The notes beneath the pieces are model-generated. The model did no database searches, had not been told where the DNA came from, and saw only the letters and a program-made list of their open reading frames with translations. From positions 172,693 to 236,692 of the forward strand of contig NZ_FNWV01000002.1 in the NCBI RefSeq assembly GCF_900108555.1: a DNA stretch of 64,000 nt, given 5' to 3'. The position numbers and the translations under genes were made by a program. This stretch comes from Ruminococcus flavefaciens (GTDB lineage: Bacteria > Bacillota > Clostridia > Oscillospirales > Ruminococcaceae). Below, piece after piece: positions 43,633-52,472 of the stretch. Position 1 is the first letter of the stretch. Every line of letters starts with the position of its first letter.

Positions 43633-45330
43633 ATGAAAAGGAAGATACTGGCATTTTTGACTGCGGCAATGTGCTTTGCAGGTGTTATACCTGTAAATGC
43701 AATCGCCGAAACGGCAGGTGCGACCTCACAGGCAAGCGAAGCCGCAAAAAAAGGTACACTTACCGTAACTGTTTACAATGAGGACGAGGGAGGCTTATAC
43801 ACCGACGAGCTGGATATCACTATCTGCGGAAGCTCCAACGTAAATATCGGATCTGAAATGGACGGAACCATTATGCTTTGCGGTTTTGACACATCGGAAA
43901 GCAATCCGTTTGTTTTGGATAATTTTGAAATAAATCAGGATTACCGATATAATGTTATTGATATTAGTGCTAATAATTTTGACGGATACAGCTATGTTAT
44001 GGACTATGACCGCTTTGATAAAGCCCTCGTTTTTACAGACGCTGCCGATCAGAAGTATGATATATACATGAAAAAGCAGTATTATATAGTTCATTCAGAT
44101 ACAAATTTGTCAACGGATAAATACGGCGAAGAGGCTTTAAAAAATATCAACGAAGTCGATTGGTTATTACGTGATCTTATCAACAGTGATACATTCAAAG
44201 TTCGTGATATGGCTAAAAGACAGTATTTGGCTAAATCCATGCTTATGTCTCTGTGCGAATTTAAAATGATAGCTGATTGGTCGTTTGATGAAGCTGAAAA
44301 TGTTATGAGCTTCACTTATAACTGCGGCATGACAGGTCAGCTCAGACCTGCAATATTTGAGGACGAGCATAAGCAGCTGGAAAATGTCGATTTAGTAGAT
44401 GCAGCAGGTGTTGTAAGAGCTACGATACTCGAAATAAGAGATTACGAGGTTATAATAAAACCTGTCAGAGGTTCATGGGAGTCATGGGCAGTCGGCAGTA
44501 AATTGGCATTGTCAACAGGTGATTTTAATAACAGCAATATTACACCGACTCTCGGTATGAAGCTTGAAATAACTTATAACAAGGGATTTCTTGAAAACTC
44601 TCCGGCTGAGTTTGAAAATGTGCTGAAGATAAAAGTTCTTTCGGAAGATGCAGGATTAATAAAGGGCGATGCTAACTGCGATGAAGATGTAGATATGTCG
44701 GACGTTGTACTTATCATGCAGGCTCTTGCAAATCCAAATAAGTACGGCGAAAGCGGCACGACTCTCAACCACCTCACAGGACTTGGCAAGCTCAACGGCG
44801 ATGTGAACGGTGACGGACTTACTGTCGGTGACGCTCAGGCTATACAGAAGAAGCTCCTCGGCTTGGACGAAGCTGAGATAGAACTCGACATCACACGAAA
44901 GAAGATATCGGACTTTGTTGACGAAAACAAGATAAACTGCATGGTCATTCCCAAAGACAGAATACCTGAGAATTATGCCGATAAGTACGTATTCATAAAC
45001 AATAACTACAGCAACAGCGATGAAAAAGAAGCTCTCAATAAGTTCATACTTCAAAATGATATCGACAGAAGCCTTTTGAAGTATATCCCCTATGACCTCG
45101 ATGATGATCATGAGGTCAATAAGATAGTGGAAAAGCTGTACTGGTACATTCTCGATAATGATATCAAGGCATCTGTGAGCAGGTTCGCAGGCAGCAATGA
45201 CTCGAAATTCGAGGATAAAGTCGTTATTACCTATAGGTGGCAGGATGAAGGTGTTGAGGAAAAGATAAATGCTTTCCTTGAAGAAAACAATGTCGATCCC
45301 GAGCTTGTGATAGCTCCTGTGCTCGAATAA
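43633..45330 (+). CDS. Secreted protein of unknown function with internal dockerin
   Basis: 565 residues. Signal peptide 1-25 (LAFLTAAMCFAGVIPVNAIA). Residues about 40-335 are of unknown fold; the first part (GTLTVTVYNEDEGGLYTDEL) looks like a beta-sandwich. A two-loop dockerin occupies about 344-420: GDANCDEDVDMSDVVLIMQA and GDVNGDGLTVGDAQAIQKKL. About 145 further residues follow, ending KINAFLEENNVDPELV. The dockerin in the middle means both flanking regions would be displayed on a scaffold. AAAAGGAGTTGATATT precedes the ATG. No enzymatic motif recognised. Confidence 0.82.
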   Translation: MKRKILAFLTAAMCFAGVIPVNAIAETAGATSQASEAAKKGTLTVTVYNEDEGGLYTDELDITICGSSNVNIGSEMDGTIMLCGFDTSESNPFVLDNFEINQDYRYNVIDISANNFDGYSYVMDYDRFDKALVFTDAADQKYDIYMKKQYYIVHSDTNLSTDKYGEEALKNINEVDWLLRDLINSDTFKVRDMAKRQYLAKSMLMSLCEFKMIADWSFDEAENVMSFTYNCGMTGQLRPAIFEDEHKQLENVDLVDAAGVVRATILEIRDYEVIIKPVRGSWESWAVGSKLALSTGDFNNSNITPTLGMKLEITYNKGFLENSPAEFENVLKIKVLSEDAGLIKGDANCDEDVDMSDVVLIMQALANPNKYGESGTTLNHLTGLGKLNGDVNGDGLTVGDAQAIQKKLLGLDEAEIELDITRKKISDFVDENKINCMVIPKDRIPENYADKYVFINNNYSNSDEKEALNKFILQNDIDRSLLKYIPYDLDDDHEVNKIVEKLYWYILDNDIKASVSRFAGSNDSKFEDKVVITYRWQDEGVEEKINAFLEENNVDPELVIAPVLE

Positions 45331-45342
45331 TATGCAATACAA

Positions 45343-45366
45343 AAAGCTCCGCATATGCGGAGCTTT
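45343..45366. terminator. Bidirectional-looking terminator between convergent genes
   Basis: Perfect palindrome AAAGCTCCGC-ATAT-GCGGAGCTTT between the plus-strand dockerin gene and the minus-strand DUF3795 gene. Confidence 0.85.
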
Positions 45367-45374
45367 CATTTTAC

Positions 45375-45394
45375 GGGCGGATAATATCCGTCCC
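45375..45394. repeat. GGGCGGATA palindrome
   Basis: GGGCGGATA-A-TATCCGTCCC, one mismatch pair (G-T), then TAC; near copy of 39358-39376. Sits immediately behind the DUF3795 gene. Confidence 0.7.
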
Positions 45395-45801
45395 TACTTT
45401 ATTTTTAGTTCGTTGAGGTTTTTCTCTTTCTCAAAGAATGCCCTGCTCAGGACCGCGTACTCATCATCTGTACATACCTGACGGCATTTCGGCTCAAAGG
45501 AGCTTGTTACCGTAAAGCACTCCCTCATATTTTCGCAGGGATAGTCACTGCACTGTGAGCAGTTTTCAATGTTTTTCTCGGTGCAGCAGCCGATAACACG
45601 GTATCTGCACCAGTTTTCGGGACTACAGCCCATGCAGGCTATCTCGTCATTTGATACTACATGGTCGCGGTAGCCTATTTTGTACCAGAGCTCGGCGGTG
45701 TGATGCAGCTCGGCTTCTGTCTTTTCATATGGCGGTGCATTATATCGTGGACAGGCTGAACAGTCATTTCCGCAGGCAGCTATTATCCTGTTCATTTTCA
45801 T
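45394..45801 (-). CDS. DUF3795 cysteine-rich protein
   Basis: About 135 residues with 14 Cys: AACGNDCSACPRY at the N terminus, CMGCSPENWCRYRVIGCC and NCSQCSDYPCENM. This is the DUF3795 pattern, presumably binding zinc or iron-sulfur; function unknown. It overlaps the folC stop by one base (TGATG junction), so the two are coupled. Start is ATG 45801 or ATG 45795; AGGTG is nearby. Confidence 0.82.
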   Translation of the reverse strand: MKMNRIIAACGNDCSACPRYNAPPYEKTEAELHHTAELWYKIGYRDHVVSNDEIACMGCSPENWCRYRVIGCCTEKNIENCSQCSDYPCENMRECFTVTSSFEPKCRQVCTDDEYAVLSRAFFEKEKNLNELKIK

Positions 45802-47054
45802 CACCTGTTTTCGTTGAGATACTTACTTGCAAGGTAGAGCGAACCGCATATAACGGCGATACCGTTGTTTTCAAGGGCAAGAGCCTTTGCCTTTTCTGCA
45901 CATTCCTCAAGTGTACCTGATTCGGCTTCTGTGCGGAAGCTTGCTATATCTGCTATAGTTTCCGAGGGGACTGCGTTCGGAGCAAAGCCGTCAACTGCAA
46001 AAAGCTTGTCCGAAAGGGACGATATCTTCTTTACACATTCAACGTAGTCCTTTGAGTCCACCATTCCCATGACTGTGTATATCTTCTTGCCGCGTGTGCT
46101 GAGATACATGAGCATAAGTGACAGCATGGCAACTCCTGCGGGATTATGACCGCCGTCCACGATAACAGGCGGCTCACCGTCTATATACTGCACACGGGCA
46201 CGTACCTGAGTAGTCTCCACCGACCTGATTATAGCACTTTCGCTTATCTCGAAGCCCTTGCTTCTGAGGTAAATGCAGACAGTTATAGCAGTCTGTGCGT
46301 TGTACTTCTGATGTATGCCTGCCATTGCAGGTGTGAGCTTTATGCCGCGGTACATGAAAGGGGAGAAGAGACCGCCGTCAGCGTTTGGCGGACAGGGCTC
46401 GCAGGGGATAAGCTCCGCACCGACTTTTTCTGCTGTATTGCGTACTATCTCGCGTACACTGTCGGGATTATCCTCAGAGAGAACTACCGCAGAGCCGCTT
46501 TTGATGATGCCTGCCTTGTGTACAGCTATCTCCTCAACAGTCTCGCCGAGAAGTGCAGTATGATCGAGAGAAATTGAAGTAATAACGGAGATGAGCGGCG
46601 GCGGTATCACATTTGTGCAGTCAAGGAGTCCGCCTATGCCTGTTTCGAGAACAACGATATCGCATTTCTCGCGCTCGTACCACAGCAGAGCGATAGCCAT
46701 AGTTATCTCAAACTGCGAGTAAGCCATATCGCCAACGCGCTCCTTGACAAATTCGGCGATACTGCAAAGGGACTCCTCGTCTATCTCGTCATCGTTTATG
46801 CGTATCCTGTCGTTATATCTGAGGATAAAAGGCGAGGTGAATTTGCCTGTCTTGTAGCCCGAAAGCTGCAAGGCATTTGCGATATATTCAAGGGTAGAGC
46901 CCTTACCGTTAGTACCTGCAATGTGTACGAATTTGAGCCTTTTCTGCGGATCTCCTATACGCTCCATAAGATCGGCTGCACGGGAAAGATCGGTTATCCT
47001 GCCGCCTGATTTTGTGTAGGAATTTATGAAGCTCATACATTCTTCAATGTTCAT
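45801..47054 (-). CDS. folC: Folylpolyglutamate/dihydrofolate synthase
   Basis: Mur-ligase-family enzyme of 417 residues adding glutamate to folates, possibly also making dihydrofolate. FVHIAGTNGKGSTLEYIA is the P-loop near residue 45, FTSPFILRYNDRI follows, then METAL-site region TSISLDHTALLGET and VIVDGGHNPAGV near the C-terminal domain. Normal family length. AAAGGAGAAACC precedes the ATG, and the gene lies 10 bp downstream of the DUF4268 gene. Cytoplasmic. Confidence 0.95.
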   Translation of the reverse strand: MNIEECMSFINSYTKSGGRITDLSRAADLMERIGDPQKRLKFVHIAGTNGKGSTLEYIANALQLSGYKTGKFTSPFILRYNDRIRINDDEIDEESLCSIAEFVKERVGDMAYSQFEITMAIALLWYEREKCDIVVLETGIGGLLDCTNVIPPPLISVITSISLDHTALLGETVEEIAVHKAGIIKSGSAVVLSEDNPDSVREIVRNTAEKVGAELIPCEPCPPNADGGLFSPFMYRGIKLTPAMAGIHQKYNAQTAITVCIYLRSKGFEISESAIIRSVETTQVRARVQYIDGEPPVIVDGGHNPAGVAMLSLMLMYLSTRGKKIYTVMGMVDSKDYVECVKKISSLSDKLFAVDGFAPNAVPSETIADIASFRTEAESGTLEECAEKAKALALENNGIAVICGSLYLASKYLNENR

Positions 47055-47064
47055 GGTTTCTCCT

Positions 47065-47991
47065 TTATTTCAGCCTGTTTTTAAACACATCACGCATAGC
47101 AATAACTTTATCAATAGCTTCTTCAATGAGCTGATCGTAGTTACTATGGTCATCGAAATTCAAGCCACTGATTTTATACAGTATCCTGCTTGCTTTTGCA
47201 TTGTCTAATCTCTGCCAATCGACTTCAAAGCCAAGTTCCTTTTCAATTTTTTCATGTTCTGCATATAGTTTGTCAAATAATTCTTTGTTAGAAGCAATAT
47301 ATAATTCAACGCCAATGTAAGAATCCTTATTCACAAGAGAAACACTAATACACGCCTGGCTTGTTCCGACAGCTATATTGTACCAACTTATAGAACTTGC
47401 TTTATGGATTGCAAATGGTTTGTTGCGCTCAACCACATGGTCGTTAAAGAGAGTCCAGAATTCAAGCCTTTCTGATTGGCTTTTATTCATTGTATCAGTT
47501 GATTTTTTGCCTTTCTGCTCTTTTATGAAATCATTTGGCTGCTCAACTATCTGAAACATGGGCGCATAGTCGGAATCGCCGATTTGGTATGCATGAAGCT
47601 CTATCAGAAAGAAATTGATATCCTGAACCGTATTATTATTCAGCCATTCAATGGCGCTTCTATGCTCGTCCCTTGCCTCTTTTACTATCCAAACAATTAC
47701 TTTAGCGTCTAAGCCAGAAGCATAAGTAATGATTTTTCCGAGGTGGTCGTGGTTTGAGTTTTCAAGCTGATTTTCGATAATAACTTTAATGCCTGTCGTT
47801 TCGTCAACCGCCACGATATCACACCTGTATGCTCCCACATACGCTTCTGTGTTTATATCAACAAGAGTCAAGCCCAGTTTTTCATTTAGCAGTTCAATGT
47901 TTTCATCTTCGGCGAGCCAAGCCGAGAAATCATACTGCTCATGCTTCCATAAATCACGGATATTGACTTCCTGTAACTTACCGATTTTCAT
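47065..47991 (-). CDS. DUF4268 protein with PD-(D/E)XK nuclease-like domain
   Basis: 308 residues from ATG 47991. GAYRCDIVAVDETTGIKVIIENQLENSNHD has been shortened here to its key parts: RCDIVAVDE (Asp) and IIENQLE (Glu-x-Gln), the usual PD-(D/E)XK catalytic shape, followed by HLGKIITYASGLDAKVIVWI. The C terminus is a DUF4268 region (FWTLFNDHV, ELYIASNKELFDKLYAE). Family members occur in defence and restriction settings, but function is unproven. AAAGGGGGAAAAAATA gives a strong ribosome site. The frame is open without a stop into the upstream DUF6508 gene. Confidence 0.8.
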   Translation of the reverse strand: MKIGKLQEVNIRDLWKHEQYDFSAWLAEDENIELLNEKLGLTLVDINTEAYVGAYRCDIVAVDETTGIKVIIENQLENSNHDHLGKIITYASGLDAKVIVWIVKEARDEHRSAIEWLNNNTVQDINFFLIELHAYQIGDSDYAPMFQIVEQPNDFIKEQKGKKSTDTMNKSQSERLEFWTLFNDHVVERNKPFAIHKASSISWYNIAVGTSQACISVSLVNKDSYIGVELYIASNKELFDKLYAEHEKIEKELGFEVDWQRLDNAKASRILYKISGLNFDDHSNYDQLIEEAIDKVIAMRDVFKNRLK

Positions 47992-48326
47992 TATTTTTTC
48001 CCCCTTTGAACAAGTATTTCCTTTATTTTCAAGCAAAAGTAACATTCGTTCTAATATAGATGTGATCATACCAGAGTCATATCTTTTCTTAAAACGACCA
48101 TTCATAATGTAATCTTCTCTAAAAATAAGTGTCATCAGACAGCAACACATCTGATAATCTGCATTAGAAAGCCTTTTTATTTCTTTATCTACATTTGACT
48201 CGACAAACTCTGTGTAGTTATATACAATGTCGTCCATTTCTTCAAAAAGAGTATAATAATGCTCTAATCTTGGCGATTTTGAGTCGAGTACTGCTTTGAT
48301 TTTCTTTATCTTCTCATTATTAGTCA
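47989..48326 (-). CDS. DUF6508-like protein, fused in frame to DUF4268 at a homopolymer
   Basis: From ATG 48326: about 112 codons, MTNNEKIKKIKAVLDSKSPR to LLLLENKGNTCSKGEK, with YQMCCCLMTLIFREDYIMNG, a pattern I associate with DUF6508. It then reads straight into the next gene. Removing one base in the G5/A6 run (47994-48004) would create a TAA overlapping the downstream ATG (TAATG), which is the usual layout for two coupled genes. So the fusion is either a mutation or an over-called base; a real 420-residue fusion remains possible. Confidence 0.6.
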
Positions 48327-48339
48327 TTTGACAATCCCC

Positions 48340-48375
48340 ATTTAAGCAATAGGGCGGCAGTGCCGCCCCCCTGTG
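48340..48375. repeat. GGGCGGCA palindrome
   Basis: AGGGCGGCAGTGCCGCCCC, a GC-rich inverted repeat in an AT-rich gap, similar to those at 30270, 39358 and 45375. It may terminate the SDR transcript. Confidence 0.6.
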
Positions 48376-48379
48376 TTTT

Positions 48380-49123
48380 TTAGTATACTCCTGCTTGCTT
48401 TTCAGCCTTGGCAACAGCGTCCTCAAGAGTCATTCCCGTGAATTCCTGTGCCGAGAATATACGTCCGTTTTTCTTATCGTCGATGAAAGCCCCCACCAGT
48501 ATGCCGGGGAGTGCACTTTCGGGCGAATTAGGTGCTTTAGGACCGCCCAGGTCTGTTCTGCACCAGCCCGGATCTGTAAGGCTGAGAGTAACATCTGTAC
48601 CCTCATAGTTCTTGCCGAGGTCGCGTGTTACCTTGTTGAGGGCAGCTTTAGCTGCGGAGTAGCCAGCCTGCTCGGGTTCAAGGTCGATACCGCTTGTAGT
48701 ATTTACGATACGTCCGAAGCCGCGCTCCTTCATCTGAGGAAGGAAGTGGTAGCATATCATCATCGGTGCTGTGGTATTGATCTTGAAGCTTATGTCATAG
48801 TCTGAAGCGGGGGTTGTGAGGTATTCGGTTCTGTATGCGATCTGAAGACCTGCATTGTTGAGAATTATGTCGAGCTTTGTGCCGTTTTCGTCTATTTTTC
48901 TGCACATAGCCTCTACCTGATCCATGTCTGATAACTCTGCTGTCACAATGTAAGCGTCAACGCCAAGAGCTTTTACTTCATCAAGGACTTTTTTACAGTG
49001 CTCTTCTGTCCTGCTGTGAAGTACGAGGTTACAGCCAAGCTTAGCCATATATATAGCTGCAAGATAGCCGAGACCTCTGCTGGCACCTGTTATAAGTGCC
49101 CATCTGCCTTTCACGTTTACCAT
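48380..49123 (-). CDS. Short-chain dehydrogenase/reductase
   Basis: Classical SDR of 247 residues: ALITGASRGLGYLAA cofactor loop, LNNAGLQ, catalytic NTTSGIDLEPEQAGYSAAKAAL (Ser, Tyr, Lys) and LTDPGWCRTDLGG. Substrate unknown. Start at ATG 49123 because CGGAGGTAGAAAAC precedes it; an earlier in-frame ATG at 49156 lacks a site. Followed on the same strand by the DUF6508/DUF4268 genes. Confidence 0.9.
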   Translation of the reverse strand: MVNVKGRWALITGASRGLGYLAAIYMAKLGCNLVLHSRTEEHCKKVLDEVKALGVDAYIVTAELSDMDQVEAMCRKIDENGTKLDIILNNAGLQIAYRTEYLTTPASDYDISFKINTTAPMMICYHFLPQMKERGFGRIVNTTSGIDLEPEQAGYSAAKAALNKVTRDLGKNYEGTDVTLSLTDPGWCRTDLGGPKAPNSPESALPGILVGAFIDDKKNGRIFSAQEFTGMTLEDAVAKAEKQAGVY

Positions 49124-49187
49124 GTTTTCTACCTCCGTTTGTGTATATATATACAATTCTCACGCCTTTGGGACGTGAGAAAAGTTA

Positions 49188-49490
49188 TCAGTATTCGTAG
49201 TCTATGCAGGCTCTGTCGGTTTTTACGCTGCCGATGAATTTGCCGAATTCAAGGTGAGCAGGGTGTACCTGATATGCGTTGAGATCATCAATGCTGTCAA
49301 AGTCGCAGAGAAGAGAGATAGTGTAGTTGCTCTCGGGAGCGTCCTTTGAGTTGATAACGACCTTGCCCTTTTTCAGCTCCTTGACATTAGCGATAACGTT
49401 GTCGAAACGCTTCTGTGCTTCGAGAGCGTTTTCGTATTCGCTTCTGCCGTCAGCTTCTTTTAATTTGAACATTACGATATGCTTTATCAT
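49188..49490 (-). CDS. Dabb-domain (stress-responsive A/B barrel) protein
   Basis: 100 residues starting MIKHIVMFKLKE, with KDAPESNYTISLLCDFDS and LNAYQVHPAHLEFGKFI: the dimeric alpha-beta barrel (Dabb) family. Many members have no assigned reaction. Ribosome site AGGTAA 5 bases before ATG 49490. Lies between the SDR and GNAT genes on the same strand. Confidence 0.9.
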   Translation of the reverse strand: MIKHIVMFKLKEADGRSEYENALEAQKRFDNVIANVKELKKGKVVINSKDAPESNYTISLLCDFDSIDDLNAYQVHPAHLEFGKFIGSVKTDRACIDYEY

Positions 49491-49522
49491 AAAATTACCT
49501 GCTTTCCTGTAAGTTATTAGTA

Positions 49523-50020
49523 TCAAAGCTTAAAAATCTTTGCTTTGAAAGTCTTTAAGCCGTCATAGCTCTGGTATTCACCAAAGCCTGCAAAGTGCAG
49601 TCCGCACTTTTCTATCACATGAGCAGATGCTGTATTCTCAGCCGCACACTCAGCCTTTAGCTTTATATCGCCGTATCTGCTGCGTACAAGCTCTATCATA
49701 GCCTTTGAAGCTTCTGTAGCGTACCCCATTCCCCAGCAGTCATAGCGGAAGTTGTATCCGAACTCCCAGAAGCCGTCATCGTGGAGCCGTATTCCGCCCG
49801 AACCGATAAGCTTATTGTCGCTTTTGCGGACAAATCCGAACTCAAATGCGGTATCCGAGGTCTTGACTGATCTCAGCCATTCCTTTGTAATCTCGATGCT
49901 TTCGTGAGTGGAGTATATCATATACTTTGCAACTCTTTCATCGCCTGTCCATTCAAAGGCAGCTTCCGCATCGTCAAGAGTCAGCGGACGAAGGATAAGT
50001 CGCTCAGTCGTTATCGTCAT
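49523..50020 (-). CDS. GNAT family N-acetyltransferase (RimJ/RimL-like)
   Basis: 165 residues: TERLILRPLTLDDAEAAFEW at the N terminus, IGSGGIRLHDDGFWEFGYNF and the acetyl-CoA loop DCWGMGYATEASKAMIEL, then NTASAHVIEKCGLHF. Similar proteins acetylate ribosomal proteins or small amines; target unknown. ATG 50020 overlaps the end of the membrane-protein gene by 17 bp and uses GAGGAAG from inside it. Confidence 0.9.
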   Translation of the reverse strand: MTITTERLILRPLTLDDAEAAFEWTGDERVAKYMIYSTHESIEITKEWLRSVKTSDTAFEFGFVRKSDNKLIGSGGIRLHDDGFWEFGYNFRYDCWGMGYATEASKAMIELVRSRYGDIKLKAECAAENTASAHVIEKCGLHFAGFGEYQSYDGLKTFKAKIFKL

Positions 50021-51005
50021 CGCTTTCTTCCTCGTCTGAGTACTCGTCGTCTTCCTCGCTGTACTCGTCGTCGTCAGCTTCTTCGTCATTATTCTTGAAT
50101 AATACAGCATCGAGCTTTTTTATCACACTTATATGCTCGGAAGCTTCTTCCTCTTTAAGTTCTCCCACCTGTCTCTCAAACAGGATAAGAGGTATGAGGA
50201 GAGATGTTAATCTTAGAGCCCACTCTAAGAAGGAGCGAACATCAAAGTGGCGAAGGTCGATGGCAGGGTTAGTGCCAAAGAAGAAATTATATAACGCCTC
50301 ATTTTCAGAGTCATAGATCTTGTTGATAAGCCAGCGGACTATGTAATATGACAGTGAACATAATATAGCTGCTATTTCAGCAATGATGCCTTTGATACTG
50401 CGTTTGCTTGCATATGGCTGAACGAAACAAGGTATCAGGAAAATGAGCGCTGAAACAGCAGCCAGATTTGTTACGGCTGATAAGATAATACTTGCAGCTG
50501 TTCCTGCTAAAGAGTATATGAGGAGACTTTTCCTTGATTTCCAGACTATTTTTTTGTTTATAGTCATAAAAGCCACAATAATGCCTATAGCTTCGATCAA
50601 TGGCGCAATGATGAGGCAAATAAATTGTTTTGTTGCAAAGTATCGTGAAAAGTCACTGTATTTGATGTCGCCTGTTATTAGTTCGATGATAAGCCATACG
50701 ATATACGTAGAGATTATACGTGCCGCAGCTGTTATGGCTAACGGTATCTGAAGCCATGATTTAGTGTATTTTCCCGTTATCAGCATTAAACCAAATACTG
50801 CCTGAAATAGTACGGCAATAAGATTGATCGTTGCCAGCACTGCGTTTTTTCCCATGCTGAAAAAATCTTTGATATCATCCCATGAAATATGTCTTGAATA
50901 CGGGAAATATGATCTTATGAATGATTTGAATGATATTAATGAAAGTACAATTAAGATCACACCTAAGATCATTTCAAATATCCTGTTTCGTTTCTGGGTA
51001 GTCAT
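50004..51005 (-). CDS. Polytopic membrane protein with acidic C-terminal tail
   Basis: 333 residues of unknown function. About seven hydrophobic segments lie between residues 10 and 285. The last 30 residues are almost entirely Asp/Glu/Ser/Tyr (EEADDDEYSEEDDEYSDEE), a low-complexity cytosolic tail that may bind calcium or basic proteins; that is inference. No signal peptide beyond the first TM. It is 2 bp downstream of pyk and overlaps the GNAT gene. Confidence 0.7.
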   Translation of the reverse strand: MTTQKRNRIFEMILGVILIVLSLISFKSFIRSYFPYSRHISWDDIKDFFSMGKNAVLATINLIAVLFQAVFGLMLITGKYTKSWLQIPLAITAAARIISTYIVWLIIELITGDIKYSDFSRYFATKQFICLIIAPLIEAIGIIVAFMTINKKIVWKSRKSLLIYSLAGTAASIILSAVTNLAAVSALIFLIPCFVQPYASKRSIKGIIAEIAAILCSLSYYIVRWLINKIYDSENEALYNFFFGTNPAIDLRHFDVRSFLEWALRLTSLLIPLILFERQVGELKEEEASEHISVIKKLDAVLFKNNDEEADDDEYSEEDDEYSDEEESDDDND

Positions 51006-51007
51006 TA

Positions 51008-52435
51008 TTATTTACCGCCTATTTTCTCAACTTTCATAAGGTTTGTGGTACCCGATACGCCGAGAGGTACGCCTGCGGTAATAGCTACAAGGTCGCCGTC
51101 CTCAACAAGTCTGTGTGACTCAGCGGCTTCAACTGCTGCTGCGAAGAGGTCGTCGGTATTGGTCTTTTCATCTATAATGAACGGGATAACGCCCCAGCTC
51201 ATATTCATCTGTCGGCATACCACCTCGCTCATGGTGCAGCTAATGATAGGACAGCTCGGACGGTATTTTGATATAAGTCTTGCAGTCTGTCCGCCGAGAG
51301 ATACTGTGATAATAGCTCTTGCATTAAGGTCGTGTGCGGTAGTAACGGTAGCGTGAGCGATAGCTTCAGCAACTGTACCGTTCTGATCTGCGCGGCGTGA
51401 CGAGAAGCGAGCTTTATAGTTGATATTGTTTTCGGTGGTCTCAGCAATAAGAGCCATAGTCTTTACGGCTTCAACAGGGTAAGCACCTGCGGCTGTCTCA
51501 CCTGAGAGCATGATAGCACTTGTGCCGTCGTAGAGAGCATTTGCAACGTCGGTTATCTCAGCACGTGTAGGACGCGGATTTGTTATCATAGACTCCAGCA
51601 TCTGTGTGGCTGTGATTACCTGTTTGCCTGCGTTGTAGCCCTTCTTTATGAGGGATTTCTGTATTGCAGGTATCTGCTCAAATGGTATCTCAACGCCCAT
51701 ATCTCCGCGGGCTACCATAATACCGTCAGCGGCCTCGAGTATCTCGTCGATATTCTCAACGCCGTCTGTATTCTCGATCTTTGCGATTATTCTTACATCG
51801 AACCAGCCGAGGCTCTGTGTGAATTTTCTCAGGTAGTTTATATCTGCGGCTGTGCGCACGAAGCTTGCGGCGATGAAATCAAAGCCCATTTTTGAACCGA
51901 ATTCAAGGTCGTCCATATCTCTTTCGCTGAGGTATGGCATCGAGAGCTTTACTCCGGGGACATTGATGCCCTTATTGTTTGAAAGAGTACCGCCGTGAAT
52001 TACCTTACATACTATCTCGTTGGTAGTTACCTTTTCTGCAAGAAGCTCGATAACGCCGTCATTGATGAGTATCCTTGTACCCATGCTCACGTCACGGGGC
52101 AGCTTCTTGAAGCTTATGCTTCCCACCTTGTCCGTGCAGAGAACATCGTCTGTAGTAAGGGTGTATGTATCACCGTCGTGTATCTCTACGGGCTTGTCGT
52201 CAACGAATTTGCCGAGACGTATCTCAGGACCTTTTGTGTCAAGGAGAGTAGCGATAGGCAGGTCAAGCTCCTTACGGAGTTTTTCTATAACGCGGAAACG
52301 CTTTTCGTGTGTCTCGTAATCTCCGTGAGAGAAGTTGAAACGTGCAACGTTCATGCCTGCCAGCATAAGCTCACGCATGATATTTTCATCATCTGTTGCA
52401 GGACCAATGGTACATACTATCTTTGTTTTTCTCAT
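51008..52435 (-). CDS. pyk: Pyruvate kinase
   Basis: Glycolytic enzyme, PEP + ADP to pyruvate + ATP, 475 residues, the standard length without the extra C-terminal domain. RKTKIVCTIGPATDDEN, MNVARFNFSHGD, LLDTKGPEIRLG, IIAKIENTDGVENIDEI, MVARGDMGVEIPFEQIP and ITATQMLESMI are all intact. Last codons GTTNLMKVEKIGGK are typical. It starts 37 bp after uvrD. Cytoplasmic tetramer in known relatives. Confidence 0.97.
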   Translation of the reverse strand: MRKTKIVCTIGPATDDENIMRELMLAGMNVARFNFSHGDYETHEKRFRVIEKLRKELDLPIATLLDTKGPEIRLGKFVDDKPVEIHDGDTYTLTTDDVLCTDKVGSISFKKLPRDVSMGTRILINDGVIELLAEKVTTNEIVCKVIHGGTLSNNKGINVPGVKLSMPYLSERDMDDLEFGSKMGFDFIAASFVRTAADINYLRKFTQSLGWFDVRIIAKIENTDGVENIDEILEAADGIMVARGDMGVEIPFEQIPAIQKSLIKKGYNAGKQVITATQMLESMITNPRPTRAEITDVANALYDGTSAIMLSGETAAGAYPVEAVKTMALIAETTENNINYKARFSSRRADQNGTVAEAIAHATVTTAHDLNARAIITVSLGGQTARLISKYRPSCPIISCTMSEVVCRQMNMSWGVIPFIIDEKTNTDDLFAAAVEAAESHRLVEDGDLVAITAGVPLGVSGTTNLMKVEKIGGK

Positions 52436-52472
52436 ATTTCATCACCTTATATCATTGTAAATTAAAGTAGGA

